A stretch of 64,000 bases of DNA from Acidobacteriota bacterium (GCA_021817045.1 JAKAWG010000008.1:43323-107322), one strand, 5' to 3'. Shown: positions 16,149-25,948, numbered from the stretch's first letter. Notes: generated from the sequence alone by a model not told the origin. Numbers and translations: made by a program.

Positions 16149-19100
16149 TCAGAAGCTTTGCCCAATGCTGAAGAAATATTGGAATCGTGGTAATGTCTGC
16201 ACCTCCGTTGTCGGCGACGTCAATTCAAATCTTTCCGGGTTCAGGACGTAGCCCAGATCGAGCCGAATGGGGCCGACGGGCGTCCTGTAACGCAGCCCAA
16301 AGCCAACCGCATCCACCGTATAATTCAAATCGGCCGGCGAATTCTGCGTGAACTTCAGCAGCCGCATGTCCGCCAGGCTCGAATACACGTTGCCGGCATC
16401 GTCAAAAAGGACCACGCCGTACTTCCCTTGACGCAATCGAAACCGTAGCTCAGTTTGATTAACAAACATCGCGTTCCCACCGACAGGGAACCCGGTAACG
16501 GGATCGCGCGGGCCAGCCTGGTTCAAGGAAAAAGCCCGCAAAGAATCGCTGCCTCCGGCAAAAAAACGCAAGGCTAAGGGAATGCCGTTGCTTGAACCTG
16601 GCGGGGGGTGAAGCGAAGTGCCGTAAGGCGTCTCCACTCCAAACTCCGTGTTGCGCGCAAAGATCAAGCGCGTGCCCAGCAACCGGTAATAGGTGGAATT
16701 CTGCCCGAAAAAGCGCGTGTAATCTGCCTGGGAGCCGAGTTGATCGGCAGAAATGTTAGCGTCCGCCAGACTGTAAGAGCCGCGCGTGGCATCCGCCGGG
16801 TTGTCCCGCGTGTCATGAACAAAAGTAACCTCAAAGCCTGCGTCGCGCACCGGCAGGCTAATGAGCGGGATTTCCGCCGGGTTGATGCGCAGCGTCGAAG
16901 CCGGAATCCGAACGTAGCGATAGTTATAGCGGCCAATCAGAAACGTGGATGGAGCAAACTGTTTTTCGAGCGACAGCGAAACCTGCTCCGCGATGGACGT
17001 AAACGTCAGCACGTCGCGGGTGCGATAGGCGGTGGCGTCAAAGTGAAGGTCGAGGCTTGGATGATTGAGGAAATCAAGAAAGTGGTAGCCGGCATCGGCT
17101 CCGGTTTCGAGGTCGGAAACTCGCCCGCGCAACGAAAACGTCTGGTTACGCCCGCCTACATTGATTCGCGTCAGGTTCAGGGAAAGCCGGGGACTAGCGC
17201 CAAGTTGCCCCTGCGGCTGATTGCCCGTCAGTCTTTGGACGTCCAGACCGAACCCGTATCCCAGAGTCCAACGCTTGGCCTCCTGCACGCTCACCAGGAT
17301 ATTCTTTTGCCGCTCGTGGCCGCCCGGATCTTCTTCGGCAATCTGAACGGAGCTGAACAAGCCTAGGTTGTAGAGGTGCTGCTGAGAGTCGTAGAGCTTG
17401 GCATGGCTTAAAGGCTGGCCGCTCGCGAAAGAGAGCTGTCGCCGGATTATGCCGGTATGCGCGTGACGATTGCCGATCACGACCACGTTGTGGACGAATT
17501 CTTGGGGACCGGGCGTGATGGCGTAGATGATATCCATGGTTCCGTGCGCGCCAGCCGAGACGCGCGTAGACGCGGCCGCGCGGTCGCGGCCGTGGTCGGC
17601 GAACCAGGTTAGGATGGCATCGCGATCCTTGGTGACGAGCGCGGGCGAGTAGGGCTGGCCCGGCAGCGTCTCCATCACCTTCTTGAGCTTGGCAGCCGTG
17701 TCCGCATCGACGCCGGTCATCGTGAGCCGCCCTACGCGGGTCTCGGGCCCTTCGCTGACCCGGAACGTTACGGAAAGCTCACCCGCATTGTTGTGAAGCA
17801 CAGGCAGAACTTTTGCGCTGAGGAAACCTCGCGACTGATAGTATGCGGAAAGCGTTCTCACGCTTTGGTCAACCAGATTCTGGCTGAAAAGGCCGTGCGT
17901 GCGAGTGGGGAAACTCGCAGGCTGGAGCTTGACCAGCGGCGCGAGTTCGTCGCTCGAAACGTGCCGGTTGCCGCGAAAATCAAAGCTCTCGAAGACTGAC
18001 TGCGGGCCTCGTTCGACGGCGTAGGTGATCGCTACGTCACCTGGGCGAGTGATACGCCGCCACTGCGCGCGGGCTGAAAAATAGCCCTGCCGCTCAAGAT
18101 AGTTCTCGATTTCGCGAGCGCCCGAGTCCAGTGTGAGGTCGTCAGTGAGGCCTTCCGTATAAACGGGCAGGATTTTCTTAAGCGTCCCGCTGGAAATTCG
18201 GGTGCCTTCAACATAAACGCGCACGAGGCGGCCGGGCTGGACGCGTACGCTCACGCTCTCCGTATTGTGGATGGGATCGAACGCCCGATGGGCCGTCCCG
18301 ACGATTGCTTCCAGATTGCCCCGTTTGGCGTAGAATGCGTGAATCCGCTGCAGGCCGTGCTGAATCTTCGCCGAAGTCAGGTGCGTCCCGAGTTTCCACC
18401 CAGTCACCGCCGCCATGCGCTGCGAGGGAACGGTAATTGGTCCCTCGAACCGTACGGCGCTAAGTTTGGCGGGAATACCGGGCACTACAGTAAACAAGAT
18501 GTCGGCTACCTGGTTGACTGCGTCCCGGCGAAAGGAAGTCTTAACCTGTGCTTGGTAATAGGCATTTTGTGCGAGCAACGAGAGGATGCGCTGCCGCGCC
18601 GCCGCGAGCCCGGCGCGCGTCACCGGTTGGCCCAGTTCGATGCGCGCGGCACTTGCGACCGCGTCCGCAGGGATCGCCTTGGCCGTCTCCTGAATAGACA
18701 CCGTTCCCGCAAAGAATCTGGCCTTGCCAGCGAAAATCAGCACCACGCCGCCCACCTCTGGCTGAACATCGGCCCGCAGCGTGCGAAAGTGGCCTGTCGA
18801 AAAAAGCCTTTTCAGACTCTCGGAAACCTTGGCAGCGGAAAGGGGCTGGCCGGCCTTTTGGGTGATCATTCCCGCAAATTGGGAAAGCTGGAGCTGGGCA
18901 TCAGTGTGAAGTTCGACGCGCCGCACCTGCTCGCCCCAGGGCGCGTCAGTTGCCCCGTAAGCGGCAACACTGAGACCGCACCACCCAACTGCTATAAAGA
19001 AGAGCAGAAAAAACCGGAGTCGCTTAATGCCGAGTATTCCGGCGGAATGAGAAAGATATACGTCGCTTGGTAACGCCTGCCCTGCCGAATTGCACCCCGT

Positions 19101-19184
19101 GGCTTCTCTTGCGCCCAAACTGTGTCCGTAAACTCCCTGGTGGGTCAAGCACTCCCCTCCCGCCAGTTTACAAGAGACCTTCAC
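16149..19184 (-). CDS. BamA/TamA-family outer-membrane assembly protein (POTRA repeats plus 16-strand barrel)
   Basis: About 1011 residues; longer than E. coli BamA (about 800) and TamA (about 580), leaving room for six or seven POTRA domains in about 85-640. The C-terminal surface-antigen barrel (about 680-1011) holds HDTRDNPADATRGSYSLADA, FFAGGSDSLRAFSL, a barrel-closing GLRYRTPVGPIRLDLGYVLN and a terminal aromatic residue (SIGQSF), the usual insertion signal. A signal peptide (LRFFLLFFIAVGWCGLSVAA) starts near residue 56, so the GTG at 19184 is probably too far upstream, but no good alternative start is visible. First gene of an operon with a SurA-like protein and TamB, suggesting a TamA-like role. 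Confidence 0.9.
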   Translation of the reverse strand: MKVSCKLAGGECLTHQGVYGHSLGAREATGCNSAGQALPSDVYLSHSAGILGIKRLRFFLLFFIAVGWCGLSVAAYGATDAPWGEQVRRVELHTDAQLQLSQFAGMITQKAGQPLSAAKVSESLKRLFSTGHFRTLRADVQPEVGGVVLIFAGKARFFAGTVSIQETAKAIPADAVASAARIELGQPVTRAGLAAARQRILSLLAQNAYYQAQVKTSFRRDAVNQVADILFTVVPGIPAKLSAVRFEGPITVPSQRMAAVTGWKLGTHLTSAKIQHGLQRIHAFYAKRGNLEAIVGTAHRAFDPIHNTESVSVRVQPGRLVRVYVEGTRISSGTLKKILPVYTEGLTDDLTLDSGAREIENYLERQGYFSARAQWRRITRPGDVAITYAVERGPQSVFESFDFRGNRHVSSDELAPLVKLQPASFPTRTHGLFSQNLVDQSVRTLSAYYQSRGFLSAKVLPVLHNNAGELSVTFRVSEGPETRVGRLTMTGVDADTAAKLKKVMETLPGQPYSPALVTKDRDAILTWFADHGRDRAAASTRVSAGAHGTMDIIYAITPGPQEFVHNVVVIGNRHAHTGIIRRQLSFASGQPLSHAKLYDSQQHLYNLGLFSSVQIAEEDPGGHERQKNILVSVQEAKRWTLGYGFGLDVQRLTGNQPQGQLGASPRLSLNLTRINVGGRNQTFSLRGRVSDLETGADAGYHFLDFLNHPSLDLHFDATAYRTRDVLTFTSIAEQVSLSLEKQFAPSTFLIGRYNYRYVRIPASTLRINPAEIPLISLPVRDAGFEVTFVHDTRDNPADATRGSYSLADANISADQLGSQADYTRFFGQNSTYYRLLGTRLIFARNTEFGVETPYGTSLHPPPGSSNGIPLALRFFAGGSDSLRAFSLNQAGPRDPVTGFPVGGNAMFVNQTELRFRLRQGKYGVVLFDDAGNVYSSLADMRLLKFTQNSPADLNYTVDAVGFGLRYRTPVGPIRLDLGYVLNPERFELTSPTTEVQTLPRFQYFFSIGQSF

Positions 19185-19236
19185 GACTTAATAGCTTGAT
19201 TGCCTGCGGAAACGATTCGTTTGCCGGCACTGCGGA

Positions 19237-20196
19237 TCACGGCGCGGCTGAGGGAGAAGAGGCCGAACGATCGAAGGCGCGAAAGCACGCCCAGTGAAAT
19301 TCGAGGGCATATTGCAGGTATTTATGAAGATAGCTCCAGCCGTGGTTGCCGGGGCGCAGAGCGAAAACGTGAGGGAAATCGTGCTGGTTCAGGATGTGGT
19401 CGAGATCTTCCGCTCCGTTCTCAAACCCAAAACGATCGTGCGTGCCGCAATCAAAATAAATCTTCAGGTTAGGGAACTTCTCCGGGTGTTCGGCTAGTGT
19501 AAGCGGATTGTTGGCATTCCAATAAGCGACATTAAGCGGGTCGCCGAACGCCTCCGCAAGCACTCGCTGATAAAACGCCCATCGCCCTTGCGCCGGCAGG
19601 GGCTCGGGAAACTTGGCCACCAGCGCCGCGCCTTGCGCGCTCACCGAGCCAAAAACATCCGGGTGACGCATCGCCAGGTGAAGCGATCCGTATCCGCCCA
19701 TGGAAACGCCAGAAATTCCGCGGGCGCCCGCCTCCGGAATGGTGCGATACTGGTGGTCGATGAAGGGTACAAGCTCTTGAATCATGAAGTCTTCGTAGCG
19801 CTCGTGGCCCTCATAGGAGTTTACATAAAACGACCGGCGGCCGGCGTTCGGAAGGACGACAATGAACGGCCCGATTCGCTTCTTTTCCTCCAACTTGTCC
19901 AAGACCGCCTTACCGCCTTCTTCGTCCCAAGCGCGGTAGGTCTCAAAAAGGCCGTGCAGGAAGTACAGAGTTGGATAGCGGGCGCGTGTGGAATCGTAAT
20001 TGGCGGGGAGGTCTACGCAATAATCCACTGCGCGGCCGAGAATCTTACTGGCAAAAGACGAGCAAGCCAGGCGCGTTGCGCTTGCCGCTGCAGCTGGCTG
20101 GCAAGCGGCGCGCCCACACGAAAGGCAGCAGGAAAGAATGGCAAGCCAGAAGAAATTCGCGGGGCTTCTAAGCCTTCGGCGCGGAGACAGACTCAT
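19237..20196 (-). CDS. Exported esterase D-type alpha/beta hydrolase
   Basis: Predicted carboxylesterase (putative esterase/Fes family). From the ATG at 20196 it has 319 residues with an N-terminal signal (ANFFWLAILSCCLSCGRAAC; a lipobox-like LSCG/RAAC is possible). The catalytic triad is readable: nucleophile S165 in GISGVSMGGYG, D254 in DCGTHDRFG and H285 in RPGNHGW. The oxyanion loop is LYFLHGLF. The chosen start overlaps the stop of the preceding gene (ATGA), so the two are translationally coupled. The longer reading frame upstream is out of context. Similar to feruloyl/acetyl-xylan type esterases and S-formylglutathione hydrolase; substrate unknown. Confidence 0.85.
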   Translation of the reverse strand: MSLSPRRRLRSPANFFWLAILSCCLSCGRAACQPAAAASATRLACSSFASKILGRAVDYCVDLPANYDSTRARYPTLYFLHGLFETYRAWDEEGGKAVLDKLEEKKRIGPFIVVLPNAGRRSFYVNSYEGHERYEDFMIQELVPFIDHQYRTIPEAGARGISGVSMGGYGSLHLAMRHPDVFGSVSAQGAALVAKFPEPLPAQGRWAFYQRVLAEAFGDPLNVAYWNANNPLTLAEHPEKFPNLKIYFDCGTHDRFGFENGAEDLDHILNQHDFPHVFALRPGNHGWSYLHKYLQYALEFHWACFRAFDRSASSPSAAP

Positions 20197-20705
20197 CGGC
20201 CAACGGGCTCCGGACCGCTGACGTGGTCGGTCTGCATGAAGATTGAGGTCTTGCCGCTTTTCGAAGTCGCACCAACCGCACCGCCGGCTTGATTGCCCGG
20301 CGCCCCACCAGAGCCTGTCGCTCCGTAAACCTCGCCGTGAACGTTCTTGAGCCATTTTCCCTTCGAGGATTTAGTCGGGCCGGGCGCGCCTCCCAGCATG
20401 TCAGGTGACACGATCTGAAACTCCTGTACGCCGCTGCCAGCGGCTGCCGTACTGCTGCTGGCTTTTGAAGCACTGGCTGAGGGTTTCTTGGAGGGCGGCT
20501 TCAGCGATTTGGCGATCGCTTCCGGGCTTACGATGCCGGTGTCGGGAAGGGTTTTGCGAACAGCAAGCTTGTGGGTTGCCTGCGCGCTTTTAACACCACC
20601 CTGCTTCGTGGCGCTTTGCGGCAGCGCGACGACTTGTATCGCGCAGAGGAAGCAACAGGCCGCCGTGCTCAGCAACAGAGTGCCGACCGCATGAAAAAAT
20701 CCCAT
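20193..20705 (-). CDS. Small secreted low-complexity hypothetical protein
   Basis: 170 residues. A signal peptide (AVGTLLLSTAACCFLCAIQVVA) is followed by Ser/Ala/Lys-rich low-complexity sequence (about 60-95), then KWLKNVHGEVYGATGSGG and a Gly-rich tail ending in TDHVSGPEPVGR. No catalytic motif or known domain was recognised. It is the first gene of a two-gene unit: its stop overlaps the start of the esterase by four bases. Composition suggests an extracytoplasmic, possibly surface-bound, accessory to the esterase. The function is unknown. Confidence 0.65.
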   Translation of the reverse strand: MGFFHAVGTLLLSTAACCFLCAIQVVALPQSATKQGGVKSAQATHKLAVRKTLPDTGIVSPEAIAKSLKPPSKKPSASASKASSSTAAAGSGVQEFQIVSPDMLGGAPGPTKSSKGKWLKNVHGEVYGATGSGGAPGNQAGGAVGATSKSGKTSIFMQTDHVSGPEPVGR

Positions 20706-20811
20706 TCAACCTCGCTGCGCTCCGGTTGATCCATGTCGGCCATCCGGGCGCGCCGTTAATTATTCTGAACCGCGCTAAAACCCCCGTCAAGCGGCCATTG
20801 CCAAGAATATC

Positions 20812-20840
20812 TTGACAAGCGGTGTTGATTGTAATAAATC
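20812..20840 (+). promoter_or_regulatory. Candidate sigma70-type promoter
   Basis: TTGACA at 20812-20817 and TAAATC at 20835-20840 with a 17-base spacer lie about 75 bases upstream of the ATG of the Tat-exported protein at 20913. The -35 is a perfect match; the -10 is poor, with an alternative AATAAA just beside it. Confidence 0.4.
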
Positions 20841-20912
20841 TAAGCCGTCCCAAGGGAGTGCCGCAATCGCGAACGCCCATAGCCAGCCTCGGCGCGCAAA
20901 GCGGATTCGCAC

Positions 20913-22040
20913 ATGAAAAAGGTATTAGTCTCACGGCGTGATTTTTTCCGGGGATCGTCCACTGCCGGCCTGATGTTCGTGGGGAACACTCCGAGCGCTA
21001 AGGGCGGTAATCGCACCGCGGCGGCGGCAAAATCTGTTCCGGCCGACAGCGAAGCATCTGGCGCGGCGATCAGTGGCGAGGGGAACATGAAATTCAGAGT
21101 TCTTTACACGTCCTCGCATCTCCCCGAAGCCGCCCGCAAGGTTATCGTGAAGGCGCATGGAGGATTCGCGGTGGACCGCCGGCCGGGAAAGGGCGAGACG
21201 TATTTTGCGCTTCCTGGTGCGGGCATCCTTCAAATCAGCCCTGACCTTAAGTCCATCCAAATCCTGAACACGCCGGAGTCCATGAAGAACGTTAACCTGC
21301 ACGATACGGCTCTATGGATAGATCCGGAAGATAGCACTCCCTATCTGGTTTTTCCTGCTAACGAGGTTGGCAAGATATTTACAACTACTCTTGACGGAAC
21401 ACTGGTAAGCACTCTCGACGCACCGACGGCCGGCGACGCCTTTGAACAGCCGGCAGTCCATGACTATTTCCTTGGGGGCGGGAACTTTGCGCCGACCGGA
21501 GTGACGTACTTGGATGGGCTGTATTACGTCACCACGGGTTACTGCAATCTTGATTTTGTCCTGACCGCACAAGTACCCCCCGGGAACGCCTCCGAGGCGG
21601 TTTGGAACGACCTGGCTTTTGGCGGCAGAGGAGACGGCCCTCGCCACTTGCAGACCGGGCACGCCGTCACCGTTTATCCAGGCGCGAAGCAGCTTGCCGT
21701 CACCGACCGTAGACACTCCGCGATCAAGCGCTTTACGCGCTACGGCCACTACCTCTCAACCTTACCGATGCCAATGGGATCACTGCCATGCTCGATCGAC
21801 TTTTTAGATGAATATACTCTCGTGCCTACCCTGGTCGGGCCCGAGCCCGGCCCCGGAGCGCCTATCTATATCCTCCGCAACGACCAGTTGATCTCATCCA
21901 TCTTTCCGAAATCCGACCTGGGACTGGAAAATTTCCAGCACAACCATAAGGCGGTGCTACGAAAGGTCGGAGGAAAGCTCTACATCATCGTTCAGGCATG
22001 GAATCCTGGCGACTTCGCGATCCTGGAGCAAGTGACCTAA
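20913..22040 (+). CDS. Tat-exported beta-propeller-like protein of unknown function
   Basis: 375 residues. A twin-arginine signal (SRRDFFRGSSTAGLMFVG) is at residues 7-24, so the protein is exported folded, possibly with a cofactor. The body has repeating strand patterns with short turns (ILQISPDLKSIQILNTPESM, YLVFPANEVGKIFTTTLDGT, LAVTDRRHSAIKRFTRYGHY) like NHL or six-bladed propellers. One well-formed PTGVTYLDGLYYVTTGYCNL block resembles propeller enzymes. No catalytic residues could be assigned. It stands alone, divergent from the esterase unit and convergent with clpB, whose stop is 9 bp away. Confidence 0.65.
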   Translation: MKKVLVSRRDFFRGSSTAGLMFVGNTPSAKGGNRTAAAAKSVPADSEASGAAISGEGNMKFRVLYTSSHLPEAARKVIVKAHGGFAVDRRPGKGETYFALPGAGILQISPDLKSIQILNTPESMKNVNLHDTALWIDPEDSTPYLVFPANEVGKIFTTTLDGTLVSTLDAPTAGDAFEQPAVHDYFLGGGNFAPTGVTYLDGLYYVTTGYCNLDFVLTAQVPPGNASEAVWNDLAFGGRGDGPRHLQTGHAVTVYPGAKQLAVTDRRHSAIKRFTRYGHYLSTLPMPMGSLPCSIDFLDEYTLVPTLVGPEPGPGAPIYILRNDQLISSIFPKSDLGLENFQHNHKAVLRKVGGKLYIIVQAWNPGDFAILEQVT

Positions 22041-22049
22041 CCGTAACCC

Positions 22050-24695
22050 TTATCGTGATGCCGCCCTTACGGCTCCCTTCTCAAACAGCATCTCACCTTT
22101 TTTCAAGTCCGCATCGGCGACGACCGTATCGCCGGGCATGATTTCGCCGTCCAGCATCTTCATGGCCAACGGGTCCTGAATGGCGCGCTGGATGGCGCGT
22201 TTCAGCGGTCGCGCGCCGAACTGCGGATCGTAGCCTTCGCGGAAGAGCAGTTCGCGGGCCTTGTCCGTCAGCTCAATTTCAATCTTACGTTCTTCGAGCA
22301 GTCTGCGCAGGCGCTCAAGCTGCAGGTCGATGATTTTCTCGATCTCGGCTTTGCCGAGCGAGTTGAAGAACACGATTTCATCGATGCGGTTGATGAATTC
22401 GGGCCGGAAGTGCTCGAGTAGTTCCTGCTGGATGCGCTGCTTCACTTCTTCCGTGATCGTAGCCGCAGCGGCAGCCGATTTTCCGCTTCTTCCCGCCGCC
22501 TCGTGGATAAAGTGCGAGGCGATGTTCGAAGTCATGATGACGACGGTGTTCTTGAAGTCTACCGTTCGGCCCTTGCCGTCCGTCAGTCGCCCGTCGTCAA
22601 GGATCTGGAGAAATATGTTGAAGACGTCCGGGTGAGCTTTCTCGATCTCGTCGAAAAGCAGGACGGAGTACGGCCGCCGGCGCACCGGCTCCGTAAGCTG
22701 GCCGCCCTCTTCATATCCCACGTAGCCCGGCGGCGCGCCAATCAGCCGGGCGACGGCGTGCTTTTCCATGTATTCGGACATATCGATCCGGATCATGGCG
22801 CGCTCGTCGTCAAAGAGGAACTCGGCTAGCGCCCGCGCTAACTCGGTCTTGCCCACCCCCGTCGGTCCAAGAAACAGGAACGATCCAATGGGGCGGTGTG
22901 GGTCGGAAAGTCCGGCCCGGCTCCGGCGAACGGCGTTTGCTACCAGGCGCAGCGCGTCGTCCTGGCCGACCACGCGCTGGCGCAGCCGTTCTTCCATCTT
23001 CACAAGTTTTGCCATCTCGCCTTCGAGCATCTTCGAGACTGGTATTCCAGTCCATTTGGAAACCACCCGAGCAACGTCTTCCTCGTCCACTTCTTCCTTC
23101 AGCATCCGGCCCGTCTTCTGCGTCTCTTCGAGCTTTGCATTCGCGGCAGAGAGCTCCTTTTCGAGCGAGACGAGTTTTCCGTAGCGGATCTCGGCCGCGC
23201 GGTTCAGGTCGCCTTCTCGCGTTGCCCGCTGCTCATCCTGCTTCGCTTGTTCGATGTCGCTCTTGAGCTGGCGGATCGCGCCGATCACTTCCTTCTCCGC
23301 CTTCCAGCGGAGCTTCAGCCGGTCCGCCTGTTCGCGCAGGGCGGAGATTTCGGGCTCAAGAGCCCGCAGTCGCTCGCGCGAAGCCGCGTCCTCCTCCTTG
23401 CGCAGCGCCTGGCGCTCGATTTCGAGCTGCGTAAGGCGACGCTCGATCTGGTCGATTTCCGTAGGCATCGAATCGATCTCGATGCGCAGGCTCGAAGCCG
23501 CTTCGTCAATCAGGTCGATGGCCTTGTCGGGCAGGAAGCGGTCCGAAATGTAGCGGTTGGAAAGCACCGCGGCGGCGACGATCGCCGAATCTTTAATCCG
23601 GACGCCGTGGTGAATCTCGTACCGCTCTTTCAAGCCACGAAGAATGGCGATGGTGTCCTCCACCGTCGGCTCGCCCACGTAAACTGGTTGGAATCGGCGC
23701 TCGAGCGCCGCGTCTTTTTCGATGTGCTGCTTGTACTCCTTGAGCGTGGTCGCTCCAATGCAGCGCAGCTCGCCACGCGCGAGCGCGGGTTTGAGCATGT
23801 TCGAGGCATCCATCGCGCCCTCGGCTGCGCCTGCCCCCACCAGCGTGTGCAGCTCGTCGATGAACAGGATCATGCGCCCGCTCGATTCCTCAATCTCCTT
23901 GAGTACCGCCTTCAGCCGATCTTCGAATTCGCCTCGGTACTTTGCGCCCGCAACTAACGCTCCAAGATCGAGCTGAATAATTCGCTTCGACTTCAGGGAC
24001 TCAGGCACGTCGCCCGCTACAACGCGCTGCGCGATGCCCTCGACGATCGCTGTCTTGCCGACCCCCGGCTCGCCGATCAGCACAGGATTGTTCTTCGTGC
24101 GCCGTGAGAGCACCTGGATCACCCGCCGCACCTCGTCGTCCCGGCCAATCACCGGATCAAGCTTGCCTCGCCGGGCCAGCTCCGTCAGGTCGCGGGCGAA
24201 GCGCTCGAGCGCCTGAAACTTGCTCTCGGGATTCTGGTCCGTGACGCGCTGCGAGCCACGAACCGCTACCAGGGCTTTCAGAATCGTGTCGTGGCTGACA
24301 CCCATTCGGGCCAGCAAACGCCCGGCTTCCTCGCGCGTGCCCGCCGCTAACGCCAGCAGAAGGTGCTCGGTCGAGACGTATTCGTCCTTGAAGGGCTCCG
24401 CTTCCTTGAACGCCTGGTCCAGCACCTGCTTGAGCGCCGGCGACATGTACTGCTCCGTCACACCCTGTACTTTGGGCAGCGCCTCGACGGCCCGCCGGAC
24501 TTCACTCTCGACCGCGGCCGGAGCTACGCCCAACCGCGAGAAAATCGCCGGCACAATGCCCTCTTCCTGGCTCACCAGCGCCAAGAGAAGGTGCAGCGGA
24601 TCGAGCTGTTGATTGCCGTGCTCGGCGGCCAGGCGCTGCATCGCTTCGAGAGCTTCCTGGGCCTTTACTGTGAACTTGTCAAAACGTGTGGGCAT
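22050..24695 (-). CDS. clpB: ATP-dependent disaggregase ClpB (Hsp100)
   Basis: Hexameric AAA+ chaperone that pulls polypeptides out of aggregates with DnaK. All parts are in place in 881 residues: a double N-domain (about 5-145), NBD1 with Walker A GEPGVGKT at 208-215 and Walker B LFIDELH, the M-domain coiled coil (about 410-540), and NBD2 with Walker A GPTGVGKT at 610-617, [10 protein letters not shown] and the sensor-2 GAR near 827-829. The GYVGYEEGG pore loop is intact. It lies downstream of hsp20 on the same strand, 194 bp away, with a terminator-like hairpin directly before its start codon. Heat-shock control is expected, but no CIRCE element was found. Confidence 0.97.
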   Translation of the reverse strand: MPTRFDKFTVKAQEALEAMQRLAAEHGNQQLDPLHLLLALVSQEEGIVPAIFSRLGVAPAAVESEVRRAVEALPKVQGVTEQYMSPALKQVLDQAFKEAEPFKDEYVSTEHLLLALAAGTREEAGRLLARMGVSHDTILKALVAVRGSQRVTDQNPESKFQALERFARDLTELARRGKLDPVIGRDDEVRRVIQVLSRRTKNNPVLIGEPGVGKTAIVEGIAQRVVAGDVPESLKSKRIIQLDLGALVAGAKYRGEFEDRLKAVLKEIEESSGRMILFIDELHTLVGAGAAEGAMDASNMLKPALARGELRCIGATTLKEYKQHIEKDAALERRFQPVYVGEPTVEDTIAILRGLKERYEIHHGVRIKDSAIVAAAVLSNRYISDRFLPDKAIDLIDEAASSLRIEIDSMPTEIDQIERRLTQLEIERQALRKEEDAASRERLRALEPEISALREQADRLKLRWKAEKEVIGAIRQLKSDIEQAKQDEQRATREGDLNRAAEIRYGKLVSLEKELSAANAKLEETQKTGRMLKEEVDEEDVARVVSKWTGIPVSKMLEGEMAKLVKMEERLRQRVVGQDDALRLVANAVRRSRAGLSDPHRPIGSFLFLGPTGVGKTELARALAEFLFDDERAMIRIDMSEYMEKHAVARLIGAPPGYVGYEEGGQLTEPVRRRPYSVLLFDEIEKAHPDVFNIFLQILDDGRLTDGKGRTVDFKNTVVIMTSNIASHFIHEAAGRSGKSAAAAATITEEVKQRIQQELLEHFRPEFINRIDEIVFFNSLGKAEIEKIIDLQLERLRRLLEERKIEIELTDKARELLFREGYDPQFGARPLKRAIQRAIQDPLAMKMLDGEIMPGDTVVADADLKKGEMLFEKGAVRAASR

Positions 24696-24706
24696 GATAA
24701 AACCTC

Positions 24707-24751
24707 AAAAAAATGGCCGCGCCCCTGCCCCACGAGGAGCGAAGCGCGGCC
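24707..24751 (-). terminator. GC hairpin with seven-U tract just upstream of clpB
   Basis: Read on the minus strand, GGCCGCGC (24744-24751) pairs with GCGCGGCC (24715-24722) and is followed by A and seven Ts (24707-24713), 11 bases before the clpB ATG. It looks like an intrinsic terminator for the hsp20 transcript, or an attenuator in the clpB leader. The 21-base loop is long for a strong terminator. Confidence 0.5.
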
Positions 24752-24889
24752 TCTTGCGTCTAATCGGCCAAAACCCTGCTCTTCTCACGAACAGAAAGCC
24801 GAGGCATCATATCCAAGCGTAGCAATTCGCTTCGACCGGAGCGCTACACACTGCTTGATGCTTTCCCCCCCTCTGTCTTTGGGATCGCC

Positions 24890-25366
24890 TCACTTGTGCG
24901 CTGCCGAAGCCTGAGCGCCGCTGGCAACGTTGATCTTGATCGTCTTCGGCTTGGCCTCTTCGCGCTTAGCCATCGTTAGCGTCAGCACCCCGTCCTTGTA
25001 TTCCGCTTTCACGTCATCCGTGTTGACGGAGTTCGGCAAGGAGAAAGTGCGCGTGAACGATCCATACGAGCGTTCAATTCGGTGATAGTTTTCCTCCTTC
25101 ACCTCTTTTTCATGCTTTCGCTCACCTTGCAGATACAGAGTGCCGTCTTCGACCCGGATTTCTACGTCCTTCGGGTCGATCCCAGGCAGTTCAGCCTTGA
25201 TCACGACATTCTGCTCCGTCTCGTAAATGTCAACCGGCGGAGCCCACGCCTTGGCAGCTAGCTGCTCACCACCGAGGAAGTTCGAGAAGGTCTCGTTAAA
25301 CAGCCGGTTGAACCGGTCCTGAGTTGTTAAAAGGTCACGAAATGGTTCCCATCGAACGATCGCCAT
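24890..25366 (-). CDS. Small heat-shock protein Hsp20/alpha-crystallin family
   Basis: 158-residue ATP-independent holdase that binds unfolding proteins and hands them to ClpB/DnaK. The alpha-crystallin domain spans about 45-140 with VDIYETEQNVVIKAELPGID, the RVEDGTLYLQGERKHEKEV loop and the conserved AEYKDGVLTLTMAKRE near the C-terminus. The C-terminal IxI-type motif appears as KTIKINVA. A perfect ribosome site, AAGGAGGT, lies upstream of the ATG. Directly upstream is a ~350-bp AT-rich stretch that must contain its promoter. clpB follows on the same strand. Confidence 0.95.
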   Translation of the reverse strand: MAIVRWEPFRDLLTTQDRFNRLFNETFSNFLGGEQLAAKAWAPPVDIYETEQNVVIKAELPGIDPKDVEIRVEDGTLYLQGERKHEKEVKEENYHRIERSYGSFTRTFSLPNSVNTDDVKAEYKDGVLTLTMAKREEAKPKTIKINVASGAQASAAHK

Positions 25367-25384
25367 AGTCTTTTACCTCCTTAG

Positions 25385-25728
25385 CTGTTAATTTCACTGC
25401 TTAATCTAGTAGATGCTTGTTTCAATTGTTTAGTTGTATGCTATCAGAATTTTTAACTAACAATTATCAATGTGCGTAATCTAAATTGTATTTAATACAT
25501 GTTTAACTATAGATCCATGTCATATGTTGATTTTAGACCGATTTTTTGCCTATACAATCTTATTTCCATACTTATCAGATTATAGGCTACAGCTAAAAAG
25601 ATAAACATCTTCATTGATAAATCATAAAAGATGAGCATGTAAATGTCAATGTACATGCATCAGTTGTAGCCGTTATGGTTATAGCGCTGATGATATATTC
25701 ACTGTAGGCTTTAAGTCAGGTGGACATT
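25385..25728. other. AT-rich non-coding region upstream of hsp20
   Basis: No credible gene. The base composition is very different from the rest of the window, with long A/T runs and few GC pairs. A small inverted repeat GCATGTA/TACATGC (25635-25641, 25652-25658; 10-base loop) is present. Promoter elements for hsp20 probably lie here; TTGATA- and TACAAT-like boxes can be seen on the minus strand but no pair with convincing spacing. Confidence 0.6.
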
Positions 25729-25948
25729 TATGGCTCAGAGGTGGTGGTCAACACCGCTAGGAAACGTGATGCAAGAAAAGTCGGCTACGATTTCGGGGCG
25801 GGCCACCATCAATGAGGTCCTGGCAACTTGGGAACGGAGCGATTTCAAGACGCTGACGAGCCTGAGCCGGAGGACACAGAGGGTCATGAGTATGGACGCA
25901 GGAGGCTGGGCCTGCCTCTCAGTAGGGCGTTTGGCCGCCGCGGCTTGG

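Noticed and set aside
25367..25728. CIRCE operator or RNA thermometer (ROSE/4U) before hsp20
   Set aside because: Neither TTAGCACTC/GAGTGCTAA nor a hairpin hiding the AAGGAGGT site could be found by eye.
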